64,000 nucleotides of DNA from an uncultured Lachnospiraceae bacterium (GTDB lineage Bacteria; Bacillota; Clostridia; Lachnospirales; Lachnospiraceae). A program made the position numbers and the translations under genes. The stretch lies in the NCBI GenBank assembly GCA_910589075.1, contig CAJUSK010000034.1:248001-312000 (forward strand), given 5' to 3'. The notes below the pieces were generated by a model. The model saw nothing but the letters and a program-made list of their open reading frames with translations. It was not told the DNA's origin and made no database searches. Every line of letters starts with the position of its first letter. The stretch's first letter is position 1. Below, in pieces: positions 33,764 to 43,091 of the stretch.

Positions 33764-34479
33764 AAATTACCTATTTGTACCACAGTGGATTTGCGGTGGA
33801 ACTGGACCGTCATGTGCTGGTATTTGATTATTATAAGGGAAAACTGCCAGTGTGGGAAAAGGATAAAACAATTCTGTTTTTTGCTTCCCACAAACATCCG
33901 GATCACTTTGATTTCCGTATATTTGACTGTTTTGGTCAATATAAAAAGACCCGGTATTTCCTGGGCTCCGATATCCGGCTGAATGAAAGCTATTTGGCGC
34001 GGAAAGGAGTGGATGCGGCGGTGATTTCTGCGATGACCCGTTTGAACAAACATACGGAGATTACATGGGAGGATGTGACAGTGGAGACGCTGCGTTCCAC
34101 AGACGAAGGGGTGGCTTTTCTGGTCAGTGTGGAAGGAAAGCAGATATATCATGCGGGGGATTTGAACTGGTGGCATTGGGAAGGGGAAGATCCCGGATGG
34201 AACGCCGGGATGGAAAAAGCGTACAAGGAGGAAATCGCCCGGATTGCAGGCCGGCATTTCGATGTTGCTTTTGTGCCCCTGGATCCCCGGCTGGGCAGCA
34301 GTTACGGACTGGGCATGGAAGTGTTTCTGGAACAGACAGATACAGAGGTGGTATTTCCCATGCATATGTGGGATGACTATGGTGTGATCTCCCGTTTCCG
34401 GGCAGAGCGTAAGACTGGCAGAACCTACGCCGGGAGAATCATGGAGATCACTGAGCCGGGGCAGGTATTTGTTTTATGA
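33760..34479 (+). CDS. MBL-fold metallo-hydrolase
   Basis: 239 residues. Metal-binding motif FASHKHPDHFDF (HxHxDH), then AGDLNWWHWEG with a further ligand His/Asp pair, and PMHMWDDYG near the end. The MKITYLYHSGFAVEL start is common to UlaG/RomA-like hydrolases. Substrate unknown; the operon suggests nucleotide or nucleic-acid related work, but the family is broad. Coupled by ATGA to cdd upstream and to the MutS-like gene downstream. Confidence 0.88.
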   Translation: MKITYLYHSGFAVELDRHVLVFDYYKGKLPVWEKDKTILFFASHKHPDHFDFRIFDCFGQYKKTRYFLGSDIRLNESYLARKGVDAAVISAMTRLNKHTEITWEDVTVETLRSTDEGVAFLVSVEGKQIYHAGDLNWWHWEGEDPGWNAGMEKAYKEEIARIAGRHFDVAFVPLDPRLGSSYGLGMEVFLEQTDTEVVFPMHMWDDYGVISRFRAERKTGRTYAGRIMEITEPGQVFVL

Positions 34480-36305
34480 GCTATGGGCTGATTGCGCTCC
34501 TGATTCCCGGTGTGCTGGGGATGCTGTTTTTGAAAGGGCTGCGGGAAGACAGACGGGAAAAGGAAGCCCTGCGCAACAGATTTCTGACAGGCTGCGGCAA
34601 ATTGCCCTGGGAATACGAAGCAGAAGAGAATTTGGAGAAGAAGGCAAATGCGGGTGACAGTGTAACAACCAAAGGTACAGACGCGGCAGGAAGCAGGGAG
34701 GAAACCGGGACAGGGAACGGTCTGGGAAACAAAATAAGAGGCGTAGCCGGGAACGGGCCGGAAAACAAAACAGGAGACGCATCCGGGACTGTGCCGGAGT
34801 TTGTCATAGACGAAATTACCTGGAAAGAACTGGATATGGAGAAGGTTTTTCGCCGGATGGACTATACGCTGTCCCAGGCCGGTACGGACTATCTGTATGC
34901 CGCGCTGCACCATCCGGTGGATGATATGGAGAAGCTGGAAAAATGGGACAGGGCCGGCGCCTGTTTTCTGGAACATCCCGAACAACGGGTCCGAGTGCAG
35001 ATGCTGTTGCATGAAATCGGAAAAGATAAAAAAACGGCGCTGCATGACTGCCTGACAGCGATGGAAAGAATGGACTCTCATAAGCTCATAAAGGAGTATG
35101 CCGGGGTTCTGGCATACATTCCTGGGCTTCTGGCGGCGGCGTGCCTGGGCGGCGCCGGTTTTTTTCTGCTCGCCTGTGTGGTGATGTATCAGGTCGTAAC
35201 CTATTTTCAGGAAAGAGCCGGGATCCTGCCTTATCTGCGCAGCATTGCCTGGCTGTTGCGGATGATCCGGAATCTGGAAAAACTGTATAACAGTCTCGGC
35301 GATGACCTGCGGGCAGTACTGGAATCTGCGGACGGGCCGGATATGGGCGCCTGTATCCGGAAGCTGAAACGGCTGCGTCGTCGTAGTTTTTGGGTGATGC
35401 AGTGTGGCAGATCAGGGAGCAGCCCCCTGTCTTTGGTTGGGGATTATATCCGTATGCTGTTCCATCCGGACATTATACAGTTTGTGAACATGCAGGACGC
35501 AGTCAGGGCGCTGAGAGGGGAAATAGAAGCTGGGTATGCGTACATCGGCTTTGTGGATGCCGGTATCAGCATTGCCATGTACCGTATGTCGCTGGAACAG
35601 TATTGTATTCCGGAATTGTTTCAGGCAAAGGACAGAGGTATCTGTCTGGAGACAGAGGGGTGCGTGCATCCTTTACTGCGTGCGCCGGTTGCCAATGGGA
35701 TTGTAGTGGCTGACGGCAGGGGGGTATTGCTGACCGGTTCCAATGCATCCGGGAAGTCCACTTTTTTAAAGACAGTGGCTGTCAACCTGTTGTTGGCACA
35801 GACGGTTCATACGGCGCTTGCCGTTCGTTTTTCGGCCCCCTTTTGCCGTATCTTTACTGCTATGGAGGATGGCGGGGCGATTGAGACGGGGAAAAGCAGC
35901 TATATGGCGGAGATTCTTTCTCTCAAGCGGATACTGGATAGGGGCAGAGAACCCTGTGGGCCGGTATTTTGTTTTGTGGATGAAATTCTGCGGGGAACAG
36001 GGACGGTGGAGCGTATTGCAGCTTCCACGCAGATTCTGAGGTTTCTCCGTTTCTCGGGAATCTGTTGTTTTGCCGCTACGCATGACAGGGAACTGACCCG
36101 TCTTCTGGAGCAGGAATACGACAATTATTATTTTACGGAAGAGATCCGGGAAGGCGATATGCTGTTCCCCTATCGGCTGCTGCCGGGCAGAGCGGATCAG
36201 AACAATGCCATACGGCTGCTGGCAGCGGTGGGGTATGACAGGGAGATCGTGGAGCGGGCATCCCGGCAGGCGGCATATTTTCTGAAGGAAGGAGTCTGGA
36301 AATGA
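34476..36305 (+). CDS. Membrane-associated MutS-like ATPase
   Basis: 609 residues. C-terminal MutS ATPase domain: Walker A LTGSNASGKSTFLKT, ETGKSSYMAEILSLKRIL, Walker B CFVDEILRGTGTVER, FAATHDRELTRLL. The mismatch-recognition domain I and connector are absent; instead there is an N-terminal hydrophobic helix (2-18), a glycine/threonine-rich linker (about 65-108) and two further hydrophobic stretches around 205-240, so it is probably membrane-bound. Related proteins are annotated only as MutS-family; true mismatch repair is unlikely. Coupled by ATGA at both ends, which is evidence for a joint job with cdd, the MBL hydrolase and RNase H. Confidence 0.85.
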   Translation: MSYGLIALLIPGVLGMLFLKGLREDRREKEALRNRFLTGCGKLPWEYEAEENLEKKANAGDSVTTKGTDAAGSREETGTGNGLGNKIRGVAGNGPENKTGDASGTVPEFVIDEITWKELDMEKVFRRMDYTLSQAGTDYLYAALHHPVDDMEKLEKWDRAGACFLEHPEQRVRVQMLLHEIGKDKKTALHDCLTAMERMDSHKLIKEYAGVLAYIPGLLAAACLGGAGFFLLACVVMYQVVTYFQERAGILPYLRSIAWLLRMIRNLEKLYNSLGDDLRAVLESADGPDMGACIRKLKRLRRRSFWVMQCGRSGSSPLSLVGDYIRMLFHPDIIQFVNMQDAVRALRGEIEAGYAYIGFVDAGISIAMYRMSLEQYCIPELFQAKDRGICLETEGCVHPLLRAPVANGIVVADGRGVLLTGSNASGKSTFLKTVAVNLLLAQTVHTALAVRFSAPFCRIFTAMEDGGAIETGKSSYMAEILSLKRILDRGREPCGPVFCFVDEILRGTGTVERIAASTQILRFLRFSGICCFAATHDRELTRLLEQEYDNYYFTEEIREGDMLFPYRLLPGRADQNNAIRLLAAVGYDREIVERASRQAAYFLKEGVWK

Positions 36306-36775
36306 AAGTAACCATTTATACGGACGGGTCAGCCAGAGGCAATCCGGACGGCCCTGGCGGCTATGGAACGATTCTGCACTACACGGACAGTACGGGACAT
36401 TTGCATACCAGGGAATTCAGCGCGGGGTATCGTAAGACGACCAACAACCGGATGGAGCTGATGGCGGTGATTGTGGGGCTGGAAGCGCTTACAAAGCCCT
36501 GTGAAGTGGAGGTTATTTCTGATTCAAAGTATGTAACGGACGCGTTTAACAAAAACTGGATTGGGGGATGGCTGAAAAAGGGCTGGAAGGGCTCTGCCGG
36601 GCCGGTGAAAAATGTGGATCTCTGGAAACGGCTGCTGGCGGCGAAAACCCCCCATCAGGTGCGTTTTACCTGGGTGAAAGGACATAACGGGCATCCGGAA
36701 AACGAGCGCTGTGATCTGCTTGCCACGACGGCGGCGGACGGTGATCATCTGTTGGCGGATATTTTTTCGGCATGA
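36302..36775 (+). CDS. rnhA: Ribonuclease HI
   Basis: 157 residues. Degrades RNA in RNA:DNA hybrids. Catalytic acidic residues: Asp in TIYTDGSARGNPDGPGGYG, Glu in NRMELMAVIVGL, Asp in VISDSKYV, and Asp in ERCDLLA; the HxGHxxNE-type loop reads WVKGHNGHPENE. Last gene of the punA operon by ATGA overlap. Its stop overlaps the next promoter. Confidence 0.95.
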   Translation: MKVTIYTDGSARGNPDGPGGYGTILHYTDSTGHLHTREFSAGYRKTTNNRMELMAVIVGLEALTKPCEVEVISDSKYVTDAFNKNWIGGWLKKGWKGSAGPVKNVDLWKRLLAAKTPHQVRFTWVKGHNGHPENERCDLLATTAADGDHLLADIFSA

Positions 36776-36804
36776 TTGCTTTTTAGAGACAGATTGTTTA
36801 TAAT
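36776..36804 (+). promoter_or_regulatory. Promoter of the small membrane gene and nrdD
   Basis: TTGCTT (36776-36781), 17-base spacer, TATAAT (36799-36804), beginning directly after the rnhA stop. No NrdR box pair was seen around it. Confidence 0.55.
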
Positions 36805-36851
36805 GGCTTTGTATGATTTTGAATTTTAAGGTTTGAAAGGGTGAGTAGGAC

Positions 36852-37022
36852 ATGGAACAGGTAAATGCGTTTTTGGGTTATTTTTTCTCATATCTGATTT
36901 TGTTTGCCGTTTTTGTGGCGCTGGCTGTGACCGGCTGTGTTACGGGGGCGAAATGGAGAAAGGCAAAGGATGCCAAAGCCGTGCAGAGCGGTCAGGCGGA
37001 AAATGCGGGGATTGACGGCTAG
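36852..37022 (+). CDS. Small single-pass membrane protein, 56 aa
   Basis: Starts MEQVNAFLGYFFSYLILFAV, one membrane helix (about 10-32) ending GCVTGAKWRKAKDAK, then a short hydrophilic tail. ATG 36852 is preceded by AGTAGGA. It has its own promoter and lies 110 bases before nrdD, so the two are probably co-transcribed. I know no function for it; the composition (helix then positively charged stop-transfer) fits a real membrane peptide. Confidence 0.65.
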   Translation: MEQVNAFLGYFFSYLILFAVFVALAVTGCVTGAKWRKAKDAKAVQSGQAENAGIDG

Positions 37023-37132
37023 GAAGTCATTTTGCGCATATATGCAGCAGAAACCGGTGCCGGAAGCGCCGCAGAAAAAAGGGATGGCGTTTCCGACGGG
37101 AAGCAGTCGGCAGAACGCAGGGAGGATGACCG

Positions 37133-39319
37133 ATGTATACGACAGCGAAGGAACAGGCAGATACGACAGATTACAGTAAAGAGTTTCAACCCGGCAGGCC
37201 CACCTGGGTCATTAAAAAGGACGGCAGCAGGGAAGCATTTCATGTGCAGAAGGTCATTGATGCGGTGGGGAAATCCGCATACCGTGCGCTGACCAGGTTT
37301 ACGGACAAGGAGAAACGGCACATCTGTCAGTATGTGATTGCCAAAGTGGAAGAAATGGAAACGGATGCAATCCCCATTCCGGTGATGCACAATATTGTGG
37401 AGAGCGCGCTGGAACAGGTGAAGCCCATCGTAGCCAAGAGTTATCGGGATTATCGGAATTATAAGCAGGATTTTGTCCGTATGCTGGACGATGTATATAA
37501 AAAGAGCCAGTCGATCATGTATGTGGGCGACAAGGAAAACGCCAACACGGATTCTGCGCTGGTATCCACCAAACGGAGTCTGATTTTTAACCAGTTGAAT
37601 AAGGAACTGTATCAGAAGTTTTTTATGACGACGGAAGAGATTCAGGCATGTCGGGACGGATATATTTATGTGCATGACATGTCTGCCAGACGGGATACGA
37701 TGAACTGCTGCCTCTTTGATGTGGAACATGTGCTTTCAGGCGGCTTTGAGATGGGGAATATCTGGTACAATGAGCCTAAAACGCTGGATGTGGCTTTTGA
37801 TGTAATCGGGGATATTGTCCTGAGCGCCGCCAGCCAGCAGTATGGCGGGTTCACGGTGCCCAGTGTGGATCTGATTCTGGAACCCTATGCGGAGAAATCT
37901 TATCGGCGTGCCATCGAGAAATATATACGGCTGGGCATTGAACGGGAACGGGCCGAAGAGGAGGCTTATGCCGATGTGGTGCGGGAGTTTGAACAGGGCT
38001 TCCAGGGCTGGGAATATAAGTTTAATACGGTTGCCAGCAGCAGGGGCGACTATCCGTTTATTACCGTGACAGCAGGAACGGGCCGGGGCAGGTTTGCCAG
38101 GCTGGCCACCATATCCATGCTGAATGTCAGACGAACAGGGCAGGGAAAAGCAGAGTGCAGGAAGCCGGTGCTGTTTCCCAAGATTGTATTTCTGTACGAT
38201 GAAAATCTGCACGGGCCGGGCGGAGAGCTGGAAGATGTGTTCGAAGCAGGCGTAAAGTGTTCTGCCAAAACCATGTATCCAGACTGGCTGTCGCTGACCG
38301 GCAAAGGGTACATTGCCAGTATGTATAAGCGGTATGGAAAGATTATTTCTCCTATGGGCTGCCGGGCATTTCTGTCACCCTGGTATGAGCGGGGCGGCAT
38401 GCATCCGGCGGATGATGCAGATGTGCCGGTTTTTGTGGGACGGTTCAATATTGGTGCCGTTTCCCTCCATCTCCCCATGATTCTGGCAAAGGCCAGACAG
38501 GAAAGCCGGGATTTTTATGATGTGCTGGACTATTATCTGAATCTGATACGCCAGCTTCATATCAGGACCTATGCCTATCTCGGAGAGATGCGTGCTTCCA
38601 CCAACCCGCTGGCTTACTGTGAAGGCGGTTTTCTGGGCGGGCATTTGAAACTGACAGACAAGATTAAGCCCATTTTAAAATCAGCCACGGCATCGTTTGG
38701 GATTACAGCCTTCAACGAGCTCCAGGAGTTGTACAATGGCAAATCTCTGGTGGAAGACGGGGCGTTTGCGCTGGAAGTGCTGGAACATATCAATCAGAAA
38801 GTCAATGAATTCAAAGAGCAGGACGGCAATCTGTATGCGATTTACGGAACACCGGCAGAAAATCTGTGCGGCCTGCAGGTTCGGCAGTTCCGTGAAAAAT
38901 ACGGGATTGTGGAAGGGGTATCTGACAGGGAGTATGTGAGCAACAGCTTCCACTGTCATGTGACGGAAGAGATTACGCCCATTGAAAAGCAGGATATGGA
39001 ATACCGTTTTTGGGAAATGTCCAACGGCGGTAAGATTCAGTATGTCAAATATCCCATTGACTATAATATAGAGGCCATTAAGACATTGATCCGCAGGGCT
39101 ATGGATATGGGGCTGTATGAAGGCGTCAATCTGTCCCTGGCCTACTGCGACGATTGCGGGCACCAGGAACTGGAGATGGATGTATGCCCCAAATGCGGCA
39201 GCCATAACCTGACAAAGATAGACCGGATGAACGGTTATCTCTCCTATTCGCGGATTCATGGGGATACCCGTCTGAATGATGCGAAAATGGCGGAAATTGC
39301 GGATCGGGTCAGCATGTAG
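37133..39319 (+). CDS. nrdD: Anaerobic ribonucleoside-triphosphate reductase (class III)
   Basis: 728 residues. N-terminal ATP-cone (WVIKKDGSREAFHVQKVIDAVGKSAYRA, about 20-110), the ten-strand barrel, a C-terminal zinc ribbon (YCDDCGHQELEMDVCPKCGS) and the glycyl-radical segment RMNGYLSYSRIHGDTR, where the consensus RVxGYL is slightly changed. Makes deoxynucleotides without oxygen, activated by NrdG encoded 50 bases downstream. Start ATG 37133; GGAGG upstream. Confidence 0.95.
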   Translation: MYTTAKEQADTTDYSKEFQPGRPTWVIKKDGSREAFHVQKVIDAVGKSAYRALTRFTDKEKRHICQYVIAKVEEMETDAIPIPVMHNIVESALEQVKPIVAKSYRDYRNYKQDFVRMLDDVYKKSQSIMYVGDKENANTDSALVSTKRSLIFNQLNKELYQKFFMTTEEIQACRDGYIYVHDMSARRDTMNCCLFDVEHVLSGGFEMGNIWYNEPKTLDVAFDVIGDIVLSAASQQYGGFTVPSVDLILEPYAEKSYRRAIEKYIRLGIERERAEEEAYADVVREFEQGFQGWEYKFNTVASSRGDYPFITVTAGTGRGRFARLATISMLNVRRTGQGKAECRKPVLFPKIVFLYDENLHGPGGELEDVFEAGVKCSAKTMYPDWLSLTGKGYIASMYKRYGKIISPMGCRAFLSPWYERGGMHPADDADVPVFVGRFNIGAVSLHLPMILAKARQESRDFYDVLDYYLNLIRQLHIRTYAYLGEMRASTNPLAYCEGGFLGGHLKLTDKIKPILKSATASFGITAFNELQELYNGKSLVEDGAFALEVLEHINQKVNEFKEQDGNLYAIYGTPAENLCGLQVRQFREKYGIVEGVSDREYVSNSFHCHVTEEITPIEKQDMEYRFWEMSNGGKIQYVKYPIDYNIEAIKTLIRRAMDMGLYEGVNLSLAYCDDCGHQELEMDVCPKCGSHNLTKIDRMNGYLSYSRIHGDTRLNDAKMAEIADRVSM

Positions 39320-39368
39320 GTACAGGCAAAAAGCCGGAAAGGGAAAAAGGAAAACCAGGAGAGAAGCA

Positions 39369-39878
39369 ATGCGGTATCATAATATTACAAAGGATGATAT
39401 GCTCAACGGGGACGGCCTGCGGGTGGTTCTCTGGGTGGCGGGCTGTTCCCATTGCTGCAGGGAATGCCATAATCCGGTGACATGGGATCCAAACGGCGGC
39501 CTTTTGTTTGATGATGCGGCCCGTGAGGAAATTTTTGAGCAGCTTGCAAAACCCTATATTTCCGGGATTACTTTTTCCGGCGGAGATCCGCTTCATCCGG
39601 CCAACAGGCCGGATGTGAGAAAGCTGATCGGGGAAATCCGCAGGCAGATGCCGGAAAAGACAATCTGGGTGTATACCGGCGATTTGTGGGAAAATGTGGC
39701 GAAGGACCCGATGATGGGTCAGATCGATGTACTGGTGGACGGAGAGTTTCATATGGAGGAGTTTGATCCCCGGCTGATGTGGAAGGGAAGCCGGAATCAG
39801 AGGGTCATTGATGTAAAGAAAAGCCTGTTGCAGAAAGAGGGCTGCGGCCCCATACTGCACTGTGGCGACTATGCATAA
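39369..39878 (+). CDS. nrdG: Anaerobic ribonucleotide reductase activating protein
   Basis: 169 residues. Radical SAM activase that installs the glycyl radical on NrdD. Iron-sulfur motif CSHCCRECHN (CxxxCxxC), then TWDPNGG and ITFSGGDPLHPANRP. Start ATG 39369 with GGAGAG upstream; an open frame from 39276 overlaps nrdD and is ignored. Followed by dut 33 bases later, so deoxynucleotide functions are grouped. Confidence 0.95.
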   Translation: MRYHNITKDDMLNGDGLRVVLWVAGCSHCCRECHNPVTWDPNGGLLFDDAAREEIFEQLAKPYISGITFSGGDPLHPANRPDVRKLIGEIRRQMPEKTIWVYTGDLWENVAKDPMMGQIDVLVDGEFHMEEFDPRLMWKGSRNQRVIDVKKSLLQKEGCGPILHCGDYA

Positions 39879-39911
39879 GGCTGGTCGTGCGGGTGACAAA
39901 CGGAGGATGAA

Positions 39912-40421
39912 ATGAAACGAATTGCAAAATTTTACAAAGTGAGCAAAGAAAGATTTACGGAGGATTTAAACGAGGCGGTTCCGGGTTTTACGGAAGCGGA
40001 AATCAATGAAATATATGAACAGATCAAACTGCCTAAGCGGGCCACCAGAGGCAGCGCCGGTTATGATTTTTATGCGCCCATTACATTTAATATCAGTCCG
40101 GGCAGAGAACTTCTGATTCCCACCGGTATCCGGGTGGAAATGGAAGAGGACTGGGTACTGATGCTGTATCCCAGGAGCGGGCTGGGCTTTAAATACCGCC
40201 TGCAGTTGAACAATACGGTTGGGATTATTGACAGTGATTATTTTTATGCGGACAACGAAGGGCACATCATGGTGCGGATTACCAATGATTCCAAAGTAGG
40301 CCGGGAATTGCGCGTAGACCGCGGCATGGGCTTTATCCAGGGAATTTTCCTGGAATATGGCCTGACCAGCGATGATGACACGGACACGGTGCGTACAGGC
40401 GGGTTTGGAAGTACGAACTGA
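39912..40421 (+). CDS. dut: dUTP diphosphatase, trimeric type
   Basis: 169 residues. The five motifs are in order: GSAGYDFYAP (I), YPRSGLGFK (II), NTVGIIDSDYF (III), GMGFIQGIF (IV) and a C-terminal RTGGFGSTN (V). It hydrolyses dUTP to dUMP, supplying thymidylate synthesis. The first 45 residues (KVSKERFTEDLNEAVPGF...) are an N-terminal extension not found in short bacterial Dut, common to a clostridial subgroup. Start ATG 39912 with GGAGG. Confidence 0.9.
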   Translation: MKRIAKFYKVSKERFTEDLNEAVPGFTEAEINEIYEQIKLPKRATRGSAGYDFYAPITFNISPGRELLIPTGIRVEMEEDWVLMLYPRSGLGFKYRLQLNNTVGIIDSDYFYADNEGHIMVRITNDSKVGRELRVDRGMGFIQGIFLEYGLTSDDDTDTVRTGGFGSTN

Positions 40422-40452
40422 CCGATTGGATAAGGATTGACGGAATGTGGGC

Positions 40453-40492
40453 AGCCTGCACACTCTTTTTGGGGAGTGCAGGCTGTTTTGAT
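40453..40492 (+). terminator. Terminator after dut
   Basis: CAGCCTGCACACTC and GAGTGCAGGCTG form a long stem followed by TTTTG. It closes the nrdD-nrdG-dut unit. Confidence 0.85.
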
Positions 40493-40507
40493 GGAACGGA
40501 TTTGAAA

Positions 40508-40537
40508 GTATAAAAACACCTGATTTCAGTCATACTA
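40508..40537 (+). promoter_or_regulatory. Possible forespore-type (sigma F/G) promoter
   Basis: GTATA (40508-40512) and CATACTA (40531-40537), 18 bases apart, just before the spoVAF-like gene. The -10 resembles the forespore consensus CATnnTA; the spacer is longer than usual, so the call is tentative. Confidence 0.35.
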
Positions 40538-40545
40538 AGGGCAGA

Positions 40546-41988
40546 TTGGGGGTTTTTAAATTGCGTAATCAGACACAGGCAAAGATGGCAGGAACACTCA
40601 GCGCAGACATGGAATATATGAAAGAAACTCTGTCTGTGGGGAAAAACTTTGATATTGTGTATCGTGTCATTCATATTGGCGGGAAGGAAGCCTGCTTTTA
40701 TTTTATTGACGGGTTCTGCAAAGATGAGCTGATGGAAAAGCTGTTGCAGTATCTCATCGAGCTCAGTGATCAGGAGATGGCCGGTACTGTCCATGAGATG
40801 TTGAAAAAGCATATGCCCTATGTGGAAGTGGATGTCAATGATACATGGGAAGAGATTATCCATAATCTGATGTCCGGTGTGCTCATATTGTTCATTGACG
40901 GATATGAGAAGGCCATTTTGATTGATTGCCGCACATATCCTGCCAGAAGCGTATCAGAGCCGGAAAAAGATAAGGTGCTTCGCGGTTCAAAAGACGGTTT
41001 TGTGGAGACGGTTGTGTTCAATACGGCGCTGATTCGCAGAAGAATCCGGAGTACGGATCTGCGTATGGAAATGATGAATGCGGGTGAAAGTTCCCAGACG
41101 GATATTGTACTCTGCTATATGGATTCCAGGGTGGACCATGCATTTCTGAAAAAGGTTCAGGACGGTATCCGCAATATTCAGGTGGATGCTCTGACCATGA
41201 ATCAGGAATCTCTGGCAGAGTGTTTGTATAAACGAAGCTGGTTTAACCCTTTTCCCAAATTTAAGTTTACAGAGCGTCCGGATACGGCGGCGGCCCATGT
41301 GCTGGAGGGGAATATTGTAATTCTGGTGGACAATTCACCGTCAGCCATGATTACGCCCACGACGGTATTTGATGTGATTGATGAAGCGGATGATTATTAT
41401 TTTCCTCCCATAACCGGCACATATCTGCGGTTTTCCAGATTTTTGATTGCGTTTATCACATATTTTTTAACGCCTACCTTTCTGCTCCTGATGCAGAATC
41501 AGGAGTGGATACCGGAGGCTTTTGACTTTATTCGCATACAGGATGAAATGAACCTGCCTCTGCTCTGGCAGTTTCTGGTACTGGAACTCGCCATTGACGG
41601 TTTGCGGCTGGCAGCAGTCAATACGCCAAACATGCTCAGCACGCCGCTCAGTGTGATGGCAGCGCTTGTCTTGGGGGAATTTTCTGTAAACAGCGGCTGG
41701 TTTAATTCAGAAGTGATGTTGTATATGGCTTTTGTGGCCATTGCCAATTATACCCAGTCCAGCTATGAACTGGGTTATGCCCTTAAATTTATGCGGATAA
41801 TCAATCTGATAGCCACGGCACTGTTCGGCCTGTGGGGATATATTGGGGCAATCTTGCTGTGCATTATAAGCATCGCGTGCAACCGGACTGTGGCGAATAC
41901 CAGTTATATTTATCCGTTGATTCCGTTCCATGGGAAAGAATTGATGCGGAGGGTGTTCCGATTGCGCCTGCCCGGGGCGAAGCAGTAA
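40546..41988 (+). CDS. spoVAF: GerA family spore protein, SpoVAF-like
   Basis: 480 residues. Soluble N-terminal GerA domain (about 1-290, with SSQTDIVLCYMDSRVDHAFLKKV and ILVDNSPSAMITPTTVFDV) then five or so membrane helices. SpoVAF and relatives sit in the inner spore membrane and work with the SpoVA dipicolinate channel in germination. Other spoVA genes are not adjacent. The start is uncertain: TTG at 40546 or TTG at 40561, both with purine-rich upstream bases. Confidence 0.85.
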   Translation: MGVFKLRNQTQAKMAGTLSADMEYMKETLSVGKNFDIVYRVIHIGGKEACFYFIDGFCKDELMEKLLQYLIELSDQEMAGTVHEMLKKHMPYVEVDVNDTWEEIIHNLMSGVLILFIDGYEKAILIDCRTYPARSVSEPEKDKVLRGSKDGFVETVVFNTALIRRRIRSTDLRMEMMNAGESSQTDIVLCYMDSRVDHAFLKKVQDGIRNIQVDALTMNQESLAECLYKRSWFNPFPKFKFTERPDTAAAHVLEGNIVILVDNSPSAMITPTTVFDVIDEADDYYFPPITGTYLRFSRFLIAFITYFLTPTFLLLMQNQEWIPEAFDFIRIQDEMNLPLLWQFLVLELAIDGLRLAAVNTPNMLSTPLSVMAALVLGEFSVNSGWFNSEVMLYMAFVAIANYTQSSYELGYALKFMRIINLIATALFGLWGYIGAILLCIISIACNRTVANTSYIYPLIPFHGKELMRRVFRLRLPGAKQ

Positions 41989-42116
41989 AAAGCGGGAGCC
42001 GGACAGGGATAAAACAGTGGCTGAAACAATAGAAAGTATGCTTTCTGTTGTCTCAGCCGGCACTGGCAGCGGGGTGGCAGCCACACCATAAAACGTTGCC
42101 AGTCTGACAAGGGATT

Positions 42117-42683
42117 TTAAGGTTTATATAAATGGCATTTTTTTACATGGTCATTGACAATTCCCACTGCCTGCATATAGGCATATAGAATCGTACTGCC
42201 TACAAATTTAAAACCGCGTTTTTTCAAATCTTTGCTGATACGGTCCGAAAGAGGAGTCCTTGCAGGTATTTCATCTTCTGTGCTGAAATGATTGTCAATG
42301 GGTTTATAATCAACATAAGACCAGATAAATGAGTCAAAACTGCCATATTCTTCCTGTATTTTTATGAATTGCTGTGCATTTGTTATTGCGGATTTGATTT
42401 TTAATCTGTTGCGGATGATTTTTTCATTTTGCATCAGTTCCTCAATTTTGGCTTCGTCATAGAGAGCCACTTTTCGGCAGTCGAATGTATCAAAGGCTTC
42501 TCTGAATGCCTCTCTTTTATTTAAGATTGTCAGCCATGATAATCCCGCCTGCATCCCCTCAAGGATGAGCATTTCAAATAATTTGTCATCATTATGAACA
42601 GGTTTTCCCCATTCTTTGTCATGGTATTCCTTATACAAGTCTGTTGTTGCCCATGAACATCTCTCTCTATTCTCTTTTTCCAT
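42117..42683 (-). CDS. tag: DNA-3-methyladenine glycosylase I
   Basis: 188 residues. Removes 3-methyladenine from alkylated DNA. Zinc ligands and fold signature: RCSWATTDLYKEYHDKEWGKPVHNDDKLFEML near the N-terminus and HVKKCHLY at the C-terminus; helix-hairpin segment FKFVGSTILYAYMQAVGIVNDH. Start ATG 42683 with AAAGGGG upstream; the longer frame lacks a ribosome site. More AT-rich than its neighbours, which suggests later acquisition. Confidence 0.92.
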   Translation of the reverse strand: MEKENRERCSWATTDLYKEYHDKEWGKPVHNDDKLFEMLILEGMQAGLSWLTILNKREAFREAFDTFDCRKVALYDEAKIEELMQNEKIIRNRLKIKSAITNAQQFIKIQEEYGSFDSFIWSYVDYKPIDNHFSTEDEIPARTPLSDRISKDLKKRGFKFVGSTILYAYMQAVGIVNDHVKKCHLYKP

Positions 42684-42916
42684 CGTATCCCCTTTTCTGT
42701 CATTTCTGATGTGTATCTTAGCTGTTTTCATTTTACCACAATCCCACCTGGTGAGAACAGCAAAACTGAGTGGCCGGAGACGGCTGCGGATGTGGTGTTC
42801 TGCAAATGGAGACGTTGTTTTTGTGGTTATTTTTCACACCCGCGCCATGCACTTGCTGCAGGGCGTCGGAGCCAGTGCCAAAATGCGCGTTTTATAGCAT
42901 TTTGTGTGCATCAGTT

Positions 42917-42980
42917 GTTGCAATTCACACCGAAATAGTTGTAAATGGGTGCGAAATCTGGCGTGGGTGTGAATTGTAAC
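42917..42980. repeat. Inverted repeat with GTTGCAATTCACACC arms
   Basis: Arms at 42917-42931 and 42966-42980 match at 14 of 15 positions around a 34-base loop. A degenerate relative with the same layout lies at 47611-47675. It sits in the 400-base gap between tag and the TIM-barrel gene; the rest of that gap holds only the downstream promoter. Confidence 0.6.
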
Positions 42981-43019
42981 GTTTTTGTGTAATGAGATGT
43001 GTGGATTCTTTTTGGATCG

Positions 43020-43048
43020 TTGCAATCATCAGGTGATTGTGATAAAAT
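43020..43048 (+). promoter_or_regulatory. Promoter of the TIM-barrel gene
   Basis: TTGCAA (43020-43025), 17-base spacer, TAAAAT (43043-43048), 44 bases before the start codon. Confidence 0.5.
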
Positions 43049-43091
43049 CGAACATGGAATTGAATGAGAAGAAAGCAGGGAGGAAGAGCCG

